A stretch of DNA of 64,000 nt from Aquarana catesbeiana (GCF_042186555.1 NC_133328.1:61498074-61562073); one strand, 5' to 3'; shown: positions 23,229 through 34,793, numbered from the stretch's first letter. Notes: a model not told the origin generated them from the letters alone. Numbers and translations: made by a program.

Positions 23229-23916
23229 TATGGGTTGACTATAATATGCTGTAGACGAGGGGGGGGACCAAACACAGCTGTTAAATAAAGTGCCTTACAA
23301 CGTGCTAGTGCATTTAACCTGCGTTGGGTTTCTAAAATGACAGTATAGTTAGTTGGTCCTTCTTCTTTAAGTTCAGCTCCAGTTCATCCCATGTAACATT
23401 TCCTAACTATCTTTAGAACATAATAGATCTTGGATAGTGGATCATCCTGGCTATACTATAAATTACGTTTTCTAAAAAAAAAAACATCTGCGTTCACTTA
23501 TGGCTGCCTTGTATTACGTGCAGTGGATTACCATTAGTCTGTATGTAATTTCCTATCTGACATATGTTTGTCATAATTCTAATTAAACTGTAAATTCAAG
23601 CATCATTCACAGAGCTATTTTATTTATGAAATCTTTAATCCAATCCCTTTATCTACAACATTACTGAGTATAGAAGGATAAATATGGAATTCCAGACTAT
23701 GTCCTGCCATCTACTGGCAGAAGAATGTAAATATCCAATTCAAATTTTTTCACCAACTGAACCTGTAATGACACATTTGCTGTGTTAGGCCGCCCGCAGA
23801 CATAAGCTCTCACCAGGCATGTGATTGAATCTTTGGACAATCGCTTTCATGCAAAAGATCATTTCATAAACAATAAAGACTTTGTCTACTGAAAAAAAAG
23901 AAATATCTTCTGTTTA
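23229..23916. other. Low-repeat intron DNA with a CTCF-like site
   Basis: From about 23330 to 23900 no repeat family is recognised. It holds the CTCF-type motif at 23706. No exon. Confidence 0.4.
23706..23717 (-). promoter_or_regulatory. CTCF core motif candidate
   Basis: The complement reads CCAGTAGATGGC, a full match to the CTCF core CCASYAGRKGGC. The surrounding sequence is low-repeat. A motif match only. Confidence 0.4.
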
Positions 23917-24284
23917 ACCACTGGTATATCTTCGCAGACAATTTTTAAATTTTTTGCACACATGTTAAAATGTGCATTATTCTAAACCCCCAAACAAGTA
24001 TATATTTTGGGAAAGCAGAGACCCTGGAGAATAAAATATTGGTTATTGCAATTTTTTATGTCGCACAATATATTTGCACAGCTATTTATCAAGTACACAT
24101 GGAAAAAAACACAATATATTTGCCAATTTTCTGGTAAATTATACAAGATTAGGTTGCCTTGAATAAACAGATACCAAATATGTCAAGTCTTAAAATTGCG
24201 TGTGCTTGTGAAATCAAGAAAAGTGATGGTACCCAAAATTCTCCATAGGTAACACTAAAGTTTTTACAGGTTATTAGTTTAGAG
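23917..24284 (+). repeat. Dispersed AT-rich repeat, copy 2
   Basis: Diverged copy of 2381-2780 in the same orientation. Shared features are AACCACT at the start, GGAGAATAAAATATTGGTTA, TTGCAATTTTTTATGTCGCA and the end TTAGTTTAGAGTTAG. Confidence 0.65.
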
Positions 24285-24526
24285 TTAGGCTGGGTTCACA
24301 CCATTGTGAATTGGATGCGGGGATTCCCAATAGCAGGAGATTTTTACTGGCTCTCTATGGAGCTGGTTCACATATCTCTGCAGCGGGTCTGGTGCGTCTT
24401 TTGGTCCGTTTCAGGTCCGAATCCAGACCAGAATTTGGGCTGAAATCGGACCTGAAACAGTGAACCAGAAAGCACCGGGCCCCTGCTGTGAGCCGCATAT
24501 GGCTCATATGTGAACCCAGCCTTAAA
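24285..24526. mobile_element. TIR element, TTAGGCTGGGTTCACACC family
   Basis: Starts TTAGGCTGGGTTCACACCAT and ends ATATGTGAACCCAGCCTTAA, a clear inverted pair. Interior has GGACCTGAAACAG/TTTCAGGTCCGA pairing. Non-coding. Confidence 0.8.
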
Positions 24527-25455
24527 GTGGTATTAAACCCAAAACCAAAGTGTAATATTAACTTAACTTATCAATGTAATATACTACTAAATGTAACTTA
24601 CCAATCATTAGATTGGTGTCCAATCATTAGTGGTGGCTGTTTCTTGTTTTCTTTTCTTTTGGCTTTTTTTTCTCTCTGTTTTGATCTGGTGATCTGGCCA
24701 ATAACACATCTCCTATATTAGTGAGACACCACACTGGAGCAACAGAGACACCTTTGGACAGCAGCATTGTTATTGTGGGGGAAGGGGAGTGTTAGATGGA
24801 GTAGCAGACTTAGATACACTTATGCCGCGTACACACGGTCGGACTTTCCGATGTAAAATGTGCGGTCGGAGCTGGTTGTCGGAAATTCCAACCATGTGTA
24901 GGCTCCATCGGACATTTTCCACCAGAATTTCCGTTGCACAAAATCTGGTTCTCAAATTTTCCGACAACAAAATCCGTTCGTGCAAATTCCGATCGTGTGT
25001 ACACAATTCCGACGTACAAAGTGCCACGCATGCTCGGAATCAAGCAGAAGAGCCGCACTGGCTAATGAACTAACGCGTTCTTGACGTTCGGAAATTCCGA
25101 CAACATTTGTGTGACCGTGTGTATGCAAGACAAGTTTGAACCAACATCCGTCGGAAAAAATCCATGGATTTTGTTGCCGGAATGTCCGATCAATGTCCGA
25201 TCGTGTGTACGGGGCATAACAAATTGAAGCCAAACTTTAAAATCAGTTACAGGAAACAGGTTTTACATGAATGAATAAATGCTGATTATTATAAGCACCC
25301 CTATCAGTGGTAAATAATTTGTCTCATCCCTCTAACTGCTACATTTGCAGGACAGCTTTTTCTGTTGAAAAACAACAGACTTACTAGCCATCACATTAAG
25401 AATTGGTAAGCTACAATATAATAAATGTTTGCATTCGAGTTTAATACCACTTTAA
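24523..25455. mobile_element. TTAAAG-type TIR element with nested Harbinger MITE
   Basis: Starts TTAAAGTGGTATTAAACCC and ends GAGTTTAATACCACTTTAA. The Harbinger-type MITE at 24823-25216 is inserted inside, so the outer element is the older insertion. Confidence 0.8.
24823..25216. mobile_element. Harbinger-type MITE, copy 3
   Basis: Starts TGCCGCGTACACACGGTCGG and ends GATCGTGTGTACGGGGCA. Flanks are TTA (left) and TAA (right). The interior closely parallels copy 1 at 968: TGTCGGAAATTCC, GGCTCCATCGGACATTTTCC, GTGCCACGCATGCTC. Confidence 0.88.
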
Positions 25456-26216
25456 CCGTTTATTATGGCCCGAGAGTTCTTGCTCTCATTTCAACATTCA
25501 CAACAATACCTTGCATGGCACAATTTATATTTGCTTACACATGCTGGCCTTAGGCTGCACGTTTGAATTGGGATGGGGATGCTTTATAAATATATTATTT
25601 GTATTTATTTTATATAATTTACTCTTTATTGTTTGTTTTTTATTTAACTATTTAACAAGCCCCCTATGTGGGGGGGGGGGGCACATCTTCAGAGCCCCTC
25701 CAAAAAATGGTGGTACACTCTAGAACCTCCCAGATCATTTTTGGGGTGGGCTGGCTTGTCCATATAGTCAGTTTACAATCACATTCCTATAGCATGAAGT
25801 CAGCTAAAGTGACCATCCTTATATGTCTTGTATGGCTCCTTAACCTAGATTTGGAGGCTTAGAATTCATTACTGAGCTACAATATTAATAAGGACATATG
25901 TAATATTCAATTTCCCCATCAGGGACCCCCACCAGCGCTCCAGGCCCCTCCATGCTAAGGAGTGCCCCTAGAGAAAGCAGATTGCAATAGAGGCACCCAA
26001 GCAAGCTCGCTCCTGAGCCGCTGCACTGCATGTCCATTCACATACAGAGCCACGGCTCAGCCCCACCCCCTCTCCCCATTGGCTCACTAGCTGTAACAGT
26101 TTCAGCCAATGAGGAGGGAGAGTCCCCAGAGAGCTGAGGCTCTTATGCACATCACTGGATCACAATGGCGCTCAGGTAAGTATTGGGGGGCTGGGGGGGC
26201 TGCTGCACACAGACGG
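25456..26216. other. Intron b, unresolved repeats
   Basis: A G run lies at 25670. From 25900 to 26200 the sequence resembles the GC-rich interiors of TTAAAG-type elements (CAGGTAAGTATTGGGGGGCTG, as near 16460) without clear ends. Confidence 0.35.
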
Positions 26217-26655
26217 TGCACATAGAAACCACAATCTCAGGTGATTGTGAACTTGCTGAAGCACAAAAAAGGGGAAGAATAAGGACCAACAAAATTCAGC
26301 CAGTCGTCAAAGGTAGGCATCAAAAATATAGTGTGTGTCTCTCTAGAGTAATACTCTTATAGTGTATTCATCAATTAGAGTTAGCCCTCATCAATGGATA
26401 AAGGAGCCTCACAACATGATACACAAAGTGTTCAGCGTTTTGGGGGGGTTTTGCTGGTAGACCCATATACCCTTAATACGGTGAAGGCACCTTTTCTCCC
26501 CAATCTGGATAGCACAGCTGTCCCCGCAGCTAGAAGGTATATGGGTCTTGATGCCTACCTTTGATGACTGGCTGAATTTTGTTAGTCCTTATTCTTCCCC
26601 TTTTTTCATGCTTCAACCAGTTCACAATCACCTGTGATCGTGGTTTCTATGGAGG
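26217..26655. repeat. Palindromic element, arms about 105 bp
   Basis: GGGGAAGAATAAGGAC, AAAATTCAGCCAGTC and AAAGGTAGGCATCA of the left arm recur inverted at 26548-26655. Outer ends are GAAACCACAATC and GATCGTGGTTTC. Confidence 0.85.
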
Positions 26656-27667
26656 GTGTATATGCGTCTCTGTCTACCTCTTGATGAGGGGTCATATATA
26701 TATATATTGACCACTGTCAAACATTTACACTTGGTCCCCGACAAGATTGTTTTTGAGTCATAATAATCTGTGATGTGTGGTATCCCCTGAGACTTTGATC
26801 CAAGGTCCATCAGCACCTACCCAGTATGTCCAGAGGAAGCTACTAAATTGCGAAATGCGTTGACAAAGCAAGCGTGGATTTGTTAGATGATATTTCTCTA
26901 TACAGATCAAATTATCCATACTCATACAGCTATGAATTTCTCTTCTCATATACTTAAGGATCCAACCTTCATGCTTGTTGTATTGGGTATCTGTTGACCT
27001 TGTCAAATAACAGGGTGTTGTCTAAATGTTATATGTTTTTTAATAATTTTGTAATAAAGACCTATTTTTTTATATTACCACTGCCTCATGATGTGCCCAC
27101 AAAGTCCATTTTTTCTTTGAGATTTATTCTCAATCGTTTTGTATATACTGTCTACAGAGAATATTTAACTGATTGTACCAAGAGACAGACAATGAATAAT
27201 ATAATAAAGTAGTCATGTACACCTCCCAAAAACCCAGTGCTTGCTGCTTTTGCCCTAAATCTGCATTTTAAATTATGATCAATTGGGGGTCAGTGTTCAG
27301 GTGTATTGGGAGGGGGGGGACTTAATGTGTTCTGATTTTTCATTCTATGTTTCAATTATTTTTATTGAAGTTTTACAATACAAAGAACAAATGTCTCGAC
27401 TTTACATAATGTAAAATACAACTTGTTCAGGGAGCTATACATTTAACGCTCTAGTATACTTGAGGAATCCTCCTCTTGTTGCTTACATGGACCATGGTCA
27501 CCTCCTGATGTTAGCTATCATTTTTTTGCTTAGTTAAATGTGGTGTATATATCTTTCTCTCCTCAAAATCTTATACTGTATGTAACACCTCGACGTCACC
27601 AAAGCAGATTTCCCTGACTTATGTTTCACCGACTGGGTGATTTTTCATTCTAAATGGTTGAGAAGTA
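26656..27667. other. Unclassified repeat DNA
   Basis: At 26832-26858 GAGGAAG...GCGAAATGCGTTG resembles the motif at 60875-60902. At about 27350 TTTTTATTGAAGTTTTACAAT resembles the 3' end of an antisense LINE tail. No coding domain was found. Confidence 0.35.
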
Positions 27668-28176
27668 CAGTAAAACCTTGGTTCGAGAGTAACTTGGTTT
27701 GAGAGCGTTTTGCAAGACAAGCAACATTTTTTAATACATTTTGACTTGATATACAAGGGTTGTCATGATATACAAGTAGCGTCATGTCACAACTGAGTAT
27801 AAAAGAGAAGAGAGGCGCCTCTAAGTGTAGAAATATGGTTACATTTAAGGAAGGTACAACATTTAGCAACATATTGCTACACTTAGAGGCGCCTCTCTTC
27901 TCTTTTATACTCTGTAGCTCCTGCTGGATTTTGCTTCTAATCCCCTTGTGGAGGCTTCCATTTGTGGATGGACATTTTATGGTTACACAACCTGGTCACA
28001 TTGCTATAATCTTTTTATATGGACTATAAACTGAAAGACCTATGAATATATGGTTGTGGAACGAATCAGTTGAGTTCCCATTATCTCTTATGGGGAAATC
28101 CGCTTTGATATACAAGTGCTTTGAATTACAAGCATGTTTCTGGAATGAATTATGCTCGCAATGCAAGGTTTTACTG
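27668..28176. mobile_element. Mariner/pogo-like MITE, CAGTAAAACCTTGG termini, TA duplication
   Basis: TA then CAGTAAAACCTTGGTTCG at the start, and ATGCAAGGTTTTACTG then TA at the end. An inner hairpin has 37-bp arms around 27796-27835 and 27880-27915 (AGAGAGGCGCCTCTAAGTG and its complement). Confidence 0.75.
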
Positions 28177-28244
28177 TATACTTTGTAGATTTTAAAGACC
28201 GCAAAGGTATGTAATTACTAAATACCACTCATTTTATTTTTCAG

Positions 28245-28343
28245 CATCCACAAATTCAGAAGGAATCACAATATATTAAGTATCTGTGCTGTGATGAACC
28301 ATGGGTTCTCCACCAGTGGGTTACTGGCATCAGGATTGCCAAG
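28245..28343 (+). CDS. APBB1IP: APBB1IP exon c: PH domain C-terminal helix
   Basis: Encodes 33 residues, phase 0-0, between a TTTTTCAG acceptor and GTAAGT donor. HPQIQKESQYIKYLCCDEPW then VLHQWVTGIRIAK contains the invariant PH-domain tryptophan of the closing helix. This completes the PH fold started at 9395. Confidence 0.92.
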
Positions 28344-28923
28344 GTAAGTAAAAAGAACATCTATCACATTTAGGTGTACCAGAGAACCTTACAGGGTCCT
28401 CACTTATGTATAGCCAAAACTTTTTTGCAGGTTTGGATAGAGCAGGGAAAGGTTAAAATCACTGCCAGGGTAAATCTTTGCTGTCTGTGTACCATTGGGG
28501 ACATTTTCTTTCACTTCCTGCCTCGTTGAGGCATTGCGAAGTGAGAGGAAATTTCCCAAAGTAAAGAATGTGTCCCTAGTCTATCCAAAATGTAAAACAA
28601 AATGCTGGAGATATGCTTTAAGCCCACAGCATATACTGGAGTTGATTTACTAAAGGCAAATAGGCTGTGCACTTTGAAAGTGCATTGGCACTCTGCAAGT
28701 GCAGTTAGTCCAGAGCTTAGTAAATGAGGAGGAGCTCTGCTGACTTTCATCATTCAATCATGTGCAAGCAAAAATGCTGTTTTTTTTATTTACCTTGTAT
28801 GTGATTGGGTAAAGTGAAACTTTACCTCATTTACTAAGCTCTAGAGCACAGTCTATTTGCCTTTAGTAGATCTTTAGTAAATCCGCCGCTTTGGTAAAAC
28901 TGCCGCAATTTGTACATGCTCAC
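28344..28923. mobile_element. Intron c start, with palindromic TTTACTAAAGGCAAA MITE
   Basis: 28630-28890 is another copy of the family at 19355, with TTGATTTACTAAAGGCAAAT at the left and GCCTTTAGTAG...TTAGTAAATCCGCC at the right. 28430-28580 resembles the interior of the TTAAAG-type elements at 47330. Confidence 0.6.
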
Positions 28924-29183
28924 TAAGGCTCCATGCACACTAGCTTTTTTTAAGCTCCTAGAAGCTGTTATTAGCATTTTTATTTCTGCTCCTAAAAGCT
29001 AAATAGTGTTCTCCTATGTGTCCTATGTGTCCATGCACACTACTTTAGGCCATTAGCGTTTTTTGAGCTTCAGCGTCTAGGAGCAGAAAAACAATTGTTT
29101 TTGTAGAGATCCTTGGAGTGTTTTGCCAGCAGAAAGAAAACGCTGAATGCTCTTAAGGCCTACATGCACACTATCGTTTTTTT

Positions 29184-30516
29184 TTAACCACCCCCTTCCT
29201 GCCCAGACCAATTTTCAGCTTTCAGCACTCTCACGCTTTTGAAGGTCCTTGAGCACCAGGACAGTGGAATTACCCACAAAATGACCCCATTTTGGAAAGC
29301 AAACACCCCAACTTATATTCTATGAGGGATGGGCTGCAGATAGGTACTCGGGTACTCTGATGGGCTGGAGACAGGTACTCGGGTACTCTGATGGCCTTGT
29401 GACAGGTACTCGGGTACTCTGATGGGCTGGAGACAGGTACTCGGGTACTCTGATGGGCTGCTGACTGGTACTCCGGTACTCTGATGGCCTGGTGACAGGT
29501 ACTCGGGTACTCTGATGGGCTACAGATAGGTACTTGGGTACTCTGATGGGCTGGTGACTGGTATTCGGGTACTCTGAAGGGCAGTGACAGGTACTCATAT
29601 GAACTGTGACAGGTACTCAGGTACTCAGATGGACTGTGACAGGTACTCGGGTACTCAGATGGACTGTGACAGGTACTCAGGTACTCTGGTACTCATATGG
29701 ACTGTGATAGGCACTCAGGTACTCATATGGACTGTGACAGGTACTCAGGCACTCAGGTACTCATATGGACTGTGACAGGTACTCGGGTACTCAGATGAAT
29801 TGTGACAGGTACTCGGGTACTCAGATGGACTGTGACACGTACTCAGATGGAGTGTGACAGGTACCCGGGTACTCAGATGAACTGTGACAGTTACTCAGGT
29901 ACTCAGATGGACTGTGACAGGTACCCAGATGAACTGTGACAGGTACTTTGTTGTGTGGTGACAGGTCCTCTTTATTGGGGGGGGCAATCAGTGTGATTGG
30001 TGTACACTGTAAGCGGTAACGAGATGTTACCGCAATCTCCTTCTCACACACAATCAGTGTGTGAGGAGGAGAACCCGGTTACCGCTCTATGTTTACATTT
30101 AGTGATCGGCTGTGAAAGGATCACAGGTAATCACGTGGTAAACAGCCGCCGGCCAATGGCTGTTTACTAGCATCAGTGACGAGCAGTGTTCCCGGGAACA
30201 CGCTGCCATCGACGTGCACGCGCAGCGCGCTCCTGATCGCGCGCATGCGCTGTGCAAAGTGGGGCAGTACCATCTGTGATCGGCCGTGACTTCATCACAG
30301 TCGATCACATGGTAAACAGCAATGCCCAATGGCTGTTCATCCCCCTCGGTGGCGAGCAGTGTCTCCGTGACACGCCGCCGCCGAAGGTACAGGGCTGCGC
30401 GCACACGATCGCGCGCATGCCCTGTTTAAATGGACGGACGTCATATGATGCCTGCCCAGAAGAAGAGCTGCGCCGCCTGGCCCTCATATGACGGCCGGCG
30501 GGCGGCAAGCGGTTAA
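29184..30516. mobile_element. TTAACCAC...GCGGTTAA element enclosing a minisatellite
   Basis: Starts TTAACCACCCCCTTCCTGCC and ends GGGCGGCAAGCGGTTAA. Terminal type very common in ranid frogs. The interior holds the array at 29328-29975 and a GC-rich half with a tandem pair of GATCGGCCGTGA...GGCTGTT blocks (30105-30185 and 30277-30360). Confidence 0.65.
29328..29975. repeat. Minisatellite, GGTACTCGGGTACTCTGATG unit
   Basis: About 20 units of 28-31 bp. The first half uses GATGGGCTGGAGACAGGTAC, the second half AGATGGACTGTGACAGGTAC, so two subfamilies expanded in sequence. Antisense frames are artefacts. Confidence 0.9.
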
Positions 30517-30789
30517 GCTAAAAAAACGCTGGAAAAAATGCTAGATAAAAAACGCTGGTAATAGCTTTTTGTAGTAGCGTTTTAGGAGCGTTTAGAAGCA
30601 TTAGCGTTTTATTAGCATTTTTGCAGTTCCTTTAAAAAAAAAAGTGAAAAAAAGGCTAAAAAAATGCTATTAGTAGCATTTAGGAGCATTTAGCAGCCTT
30701 TAGGAGCGTTTCTGCTGGAAAAACAATCCAAGAAACTCTACTAAAACTACTTTTTTTTGCTCCTAGATGCTGAAGCTCAAAAAATGCTA

Positions 30790-31223
30790 AGGCCCCTTTC
30801 ACACTGGGGCGGGAGGTGCATCGGCAGTAAAGCGCCGCTATTATTAGCAGCGCTTTACCGCCGTTTTAGCGGCGGTATTCGGCCGCTAGCAGGGCGGTTT
30901 TACCCCCCCACTAGCAGCCGAGAAAGGGTTAAAAACCACCGCAAAGCGCCTCTGCAGAGGCGCTTTGCCGGCGGTATGGCCGCGCTGCCCCATTGATTTC
31001 AATGGGCAGGAGCGGTGAAGGAGCGGTGTATACACCACTCCTTCACCGCTCCGAAGATGCTGCTAGCAGGACTTTTTTTCCTGTCCTGCTAGCGCACCGA
31101 TCCAGTGTGAAAACCCTCGGGGCTTTCACACTGGAGACACAGCAGCGGCTGTTTCGGGTCGGTTTGCAGGTGCTGTTTTTAGCGCAATAGCTCCTGCAAA
31201 CCGTCCCAGTGTGAAAGGGGTCT
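30790..31223. mobile_element. Palindromic TIR element, CCTTTCACACTG family, copy 2
   Basis: Starts AAGGCCCCTTTCACACTGGG and ends CCCAGTGTGAAAGGGGTCTAA. The interior is a series of GC-rich hairpins (AGCGCCGCTATT/TTAGCAGCGCT, GAGCGGTG/CACCGCTC). Confidence 0.85.
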
Positions 31224-31467
31224 AAAAGCCTAAATTAGTGTGCATAGACACATAGGATTGCACTATTTAGCGTCTAGGAGCAGAAAAATTCTAATAAACG
31301 CTTCTAGGAGCTTAAAAAACAAAGAAGTGCACATGGAGCCTAGATGATCCTAACTGCTTCTAAAAGCTGCTAAAATGCTAATAGAAGCTGACACAAAAAT
31401 GCTATTATTAGCATTTTTCTTCTAGCTTTTTTTGAGCTTATGAAAAATGCCAGTGTGCATGGAGCCC

Positions 31468-31670
31468 AAAGGGGGGGATTTACTAAAACTGGAGTACACA
31501 AACTGGTGTTGCTGTAGAACAAGCTGATGTTAGAAGATGATTGGTTACTATAATCATCTTCTAACTTCAGCTTGTTCTATTAAGCTTTGACAATAAAACC
31601 TAGAAAGCTGATTGGTTTCTACGCAGAGCTGAACCAGATTCTGTGTGCTCCAATTTTAGTAAACCCCAGA
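31468..31670. mobile_element. Palindromic MITE, GGGATTTACTAAAACTGGAG family
   Basis: Left GGGGGATTTACTAAAACTGG and right CCAATTTTAGTAAACCCC are inverted. Central arms GAACAAGCTGATGTTAGAAG and CTTCTAACTTCAGCTTGTTC pair. Confidence 0.8.
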
Positions 31671-32100
31671 GCCACACTAAGCCACATGATGTGGAGATGT
31701 CCTAAACACAGATATTGGAAAACGGAATCTGACTACTATAAGATCATTTTTTCAGGTTACCTTAGCAGAAGATCCAGGGATATGTTTATTGAACATGGTG
31801 GATGAGGCTTCTTTACCAGAAAATATATGTCCCTATTACTCGAGTGTTTTTTCAAGCCTGTTAATTAATCTCTCAAAAAATGGTTATTCCCCTATTCCCC
31901 CACATAGGAGGAACTAAAAACACAAATAAATCACACTTTGTCTAAAGAAAAGCTAATTTACCAACATAGAAACTGCCCAAATTGTCTTAAAGAGGGGGAG
32001 ACTGGCTGGTGTGTCCTGTACTGGAGGTTACTAGGCCCCTGGGTAATCGCAATGATCAACTAGTTATTAAATTATTTATGGCTGTATGAAATACATGAAA
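31671..32100 (+). mobile_element. L1-clade LINE fragment, C-terminus of ORF2
   Basis: ATLSHMMWRCPKHRYW matches the Cys/His segment (H-x3-WxCPK) near the end of L1-type ORF2 proteins. Only a short stretch is recognisable, followed by stops. The tail probably resumes after the MITE, with AT-rich sequence ending in an A run near 32850. Confidence 0.55.
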
Positions 32101-32536
32101 TGCCGTGTACACACGGTCGGACTTTTCAGCAACAAAAGTCCAACGACTTGTCCAACAGACTTTCGACGGACTTTTGACGGACTTCCGATGGACTTTCTAA
32201 TGAACAGACTTGCCTACACACGATCACACCAAAGTCCGATAGATTCGTAAGTAATGACGTACACCGGACTAAAATAAGGAAGTTGATAGCCAGTAGCCAA
32301 TAGCTGCCCTAGCGGCGGTTTTGGTCCGTCGGACTAGCATACAGACGAGCGGATTTCTGGGTCCGGTGGAGTTACGACGTAAAGATTTGAAGCATGTTCC
32401 AAATCTAAAGTCCGTCAGATTTGTGACTGGAAAAGTCCGCTGAAGGTCCGGTGAAGCCCACACACGATCGGATTGTCCACCGGATTTGGTCTGTCGGACC
32501 AGTCCGGTCGAAAAGTCCGACCGAGTGTACGCTGCA
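32101..32536. mobile_element. Harbinger-type MITE, copy 4 (diverged)
   Basis: Starts TGCCGTGTACACACGGTCGG and ends GACCGAGTGTACGCTGCA, with dense GTCCG/CGGAC subterminal motifs. The interior differs from copies 1 and 3 and includes GGACTTTCGACGG-type repeats. No clear target duplication. Confidence 0.8.
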
Positions 32537-32943
32537 TTTTTATAAGGCATGGCCCTGAATGTGTTTTCCTTTTTTTTTTTGTTTTTTTGTTTAGGTAGGT
32601 GTTTGGTTTATCTATACATTTTATATATGGTTATAATCATTTTTTTATATATATAATTCCGTAGAGCTATAGTGGATTCTTCATGTATAAAAATGATGCA
32701 AGATGTTATATGGATAATTATATTGTTGGAAGGTTTGTAGTTATATTGACAATTGACTGTAATTGTAAAGAGAGATTGGATTGTGGGATTGTTGGTTCAG
32801 TAAAAGAAATGTCTAAAAATTTATAAAAAATATTGGAACAAAAAAAACGAAACCCAAGTGAATGTTGTGCACATTCTTGTATATAACAGTTTGTCACTGG
32901 TATAAAAAAAAGGAGCCAGAACATGCGGCATGCCTATTGAAGT

Positions 32944-33324
32944 CTAAGGGCTCTTTCACACGGACGATCCGTATGTCCGTTTTTTATCCTTCCATTTTCG
33001 GATGAAAAACAGACATACATGTATCCCTACGGAATAGCGGATGTCAGCGGATGAACGTCCGCTGACATCCGACCCGCTCCGATCCGAAAAAGTGTAACGG
33101 AGGAAAACCCTACTTTTCCATCCATTTTCGGATCGGATCGGGTGACGACGGACTCTACGGTCCGTCATCATCCGATCCCCCATAGGGGAGAGCAGCGCTC
33201 TGACTGTGCAGCGACGAACCTGTCATCTTCCTGCTCAGTGGGGATCGGCGGAGCGATCCCCGCTGAGCAAGCAGGTGTGCACGGGGTGGATCATCACTGA
33301 TCCGCCCCGTGTGAAAGAGCCCTA
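32944..33324. mobile_element. TIR element, GGGCTCTTTCACACGG family
   Basis: Starts TAAGGGCTCTTTCACACGG and ends CCGTGTGAAAGAGCCCTAA. Interior hairpins ATCCGCTGACATCCG/CGGATGTCAGCGGAT. Non-coding. Confidence 0.85.
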
Positions 33325-33359
33325 AGGGACCAAAAAAAGCGCATGTACTTTTTTGAACG

Positions 33360-33752
33360 TAAGGCATCATTCCCACGAGGCAGATCCGCTGCCTCGGAGT
33401 CCGCCAGCTCAGCGGGAGATCTCTCCGTTGATCTCCGCTGAGCCGGCGGATGACAGGTCCCTCTCTGCTCACTGAGCGGGGAGGGGCTTGTCCAGCGCTG
33501 CTGCTGCCTATGGAGGGATCAGACGAAAGCATGTCCCTTTTTTAATCAGATCTCACCCCATCTGATCCGCCAGCAACGGATGAAAACGTAGGGGCATCCG
33601 TCTGCTTTTAGCATATCAGATCGGATCGGATGTCAGCAGACATGTCCCCGCTGACATCCGTTGCTCCATAGACTAGCATGGAGCGCCCGTTCAGGTTCGC
33701 CGTCAAAATTGACAGGTGGACCTGAACGGTCCGACCATGTGAAAGGGGCCTT
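33360..33752. mobile_element. TIR element, AAGGCxxCTTTCACAxG family
   Basis: Starts TAAGGCATCATTCCCACGAG and ends CCATGTGAAAGGGGCCTTA. GC-rich, with GATCTCCGTTGATCTCC and GGATCGGATGTCAGC words. Adjacent to the previous element. Confidence 0.7.
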
Positions 33753-34395
33753 AGGAGAATGAGCATACAAGCACGAACAGGGACAATTAATACAAATGGG
33801 ATTCTGCGTGTTGAGCATAATCAGGTGTAGGGGGCGTGATTTTGTAGGTGTGGTTAAAAGTGAGTGTTGTCAGTAGGGTGCCCCCAGATTTCATCTTGAA
33901 AACCTGCTCACCCTATATAAACGTTTTCATACAATGAGTCTACCAATAGGTTAAAAAGAGATCTGTGCAGTGATTGGGCCCCTTTCTTTCAGAGAGACAG
34001 CGTTCTTATAGGTTCAATTATATGGCTCATCTTATACAGTAAAATAGAGAAGACTTATTAAAAAAAAACTGAACACGTAATAATGAACATGTAATAATGT
34101 GCAGTACTAAAAACAACTGGTCTGAATTCAGTATTTCTGATTGGTTGTTGTGGCTTGCTGCACTTTACACTAAGCACTTTGCTCCGTTTACTGGTTAGAG
34201 CTTTTATATATGGTCAACCTATCATGTGTCCACAATATACCAATCACCACTCTGGGTGTATTGCCTTTTCACTGCCCCAGCTAATATTATGCCATGTAAC
34301 CAGTTGCCAGTTGTTTCTTTTTTTTTTTTTTAATAGTTTAAATTAAACGTATGCACAGAACACAAACTTGTATGTCATCTTGTTTGCTCTTGCAG
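33753..34395. other. Intron c end
   Basis: No element identified. Ends in TTGTTTGCTCTTGCAG. Confidence 0.4.
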
Positions 34396-34498
34396 TATGG
34401 GAAGGTTTTGTATGAAAACTACAAATCTGCCATCCACAAAGCAGGTCTGGCCTCCCGGTGGTCTTCGCTCAGCACTTCCTCGACACCAAGCACAACAG
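34396..34498 (+). CDS. APBB1IP: APBB1IP exon d: post-PH linker
   Basis: 103 nt, phase 0 in and phase 1 out, between CTTGCAG and GTACTA. YGKVLYENYKSAIHKAGLAS then RWSSLSTSS follows the PH domain as in the MRL family (the K(V/T)LY(D/E)NY segment). It is followed by a Ser/Thr-rich, probably disordered linker. The split glycine codon joins cleanly to exon e. Confidence 0.9.
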
Positions 34499-34712
34499 GT
34501 ACTACAACAATTCTCTCTTCCTCTTTTCTTCCCATCATTAGACTTAGTTAACCCATTTATGCCAAAGGTTGACATGTTTTTTAATTTGTACATAAAATTC
34601 ATGTTACAGAGCAGTAGGATATTCTGTAAATAACTCCCACATCACTACTGTCCCAATATTGGAACAAGAGGCAAATAATGGCTTAAATATATTCATATAA
34701 CCTAAGTCAAGT

Positions 34713-34793
<81 letters not shown>

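Larger units (their letters stand above)
28924..31467. mobile_element. TIR element, AAGGCTCCATGCACACTAGC family, with nested insertions
   Basis: Starts TAAGGCTCCATGCACACTAG and ends GCCAGTGTGCATGGAGCCC. Inner palindromic words (GCTCCTAGAAGC, AAAAACGCT, TTTTTAGCTCC) repeat on both sides. Elements at 29184-30516 and 30790-31223 are nested in it. Further internal GCACACTA termini (29034, 29166, 31236) suggest it is a composite of several copies. Confidence 0.7.

Noticed and set aside
29320..30051. Antisense frames with STRVPVTRPSEYP repeats
   Set aside because: Minisatellite translation only.
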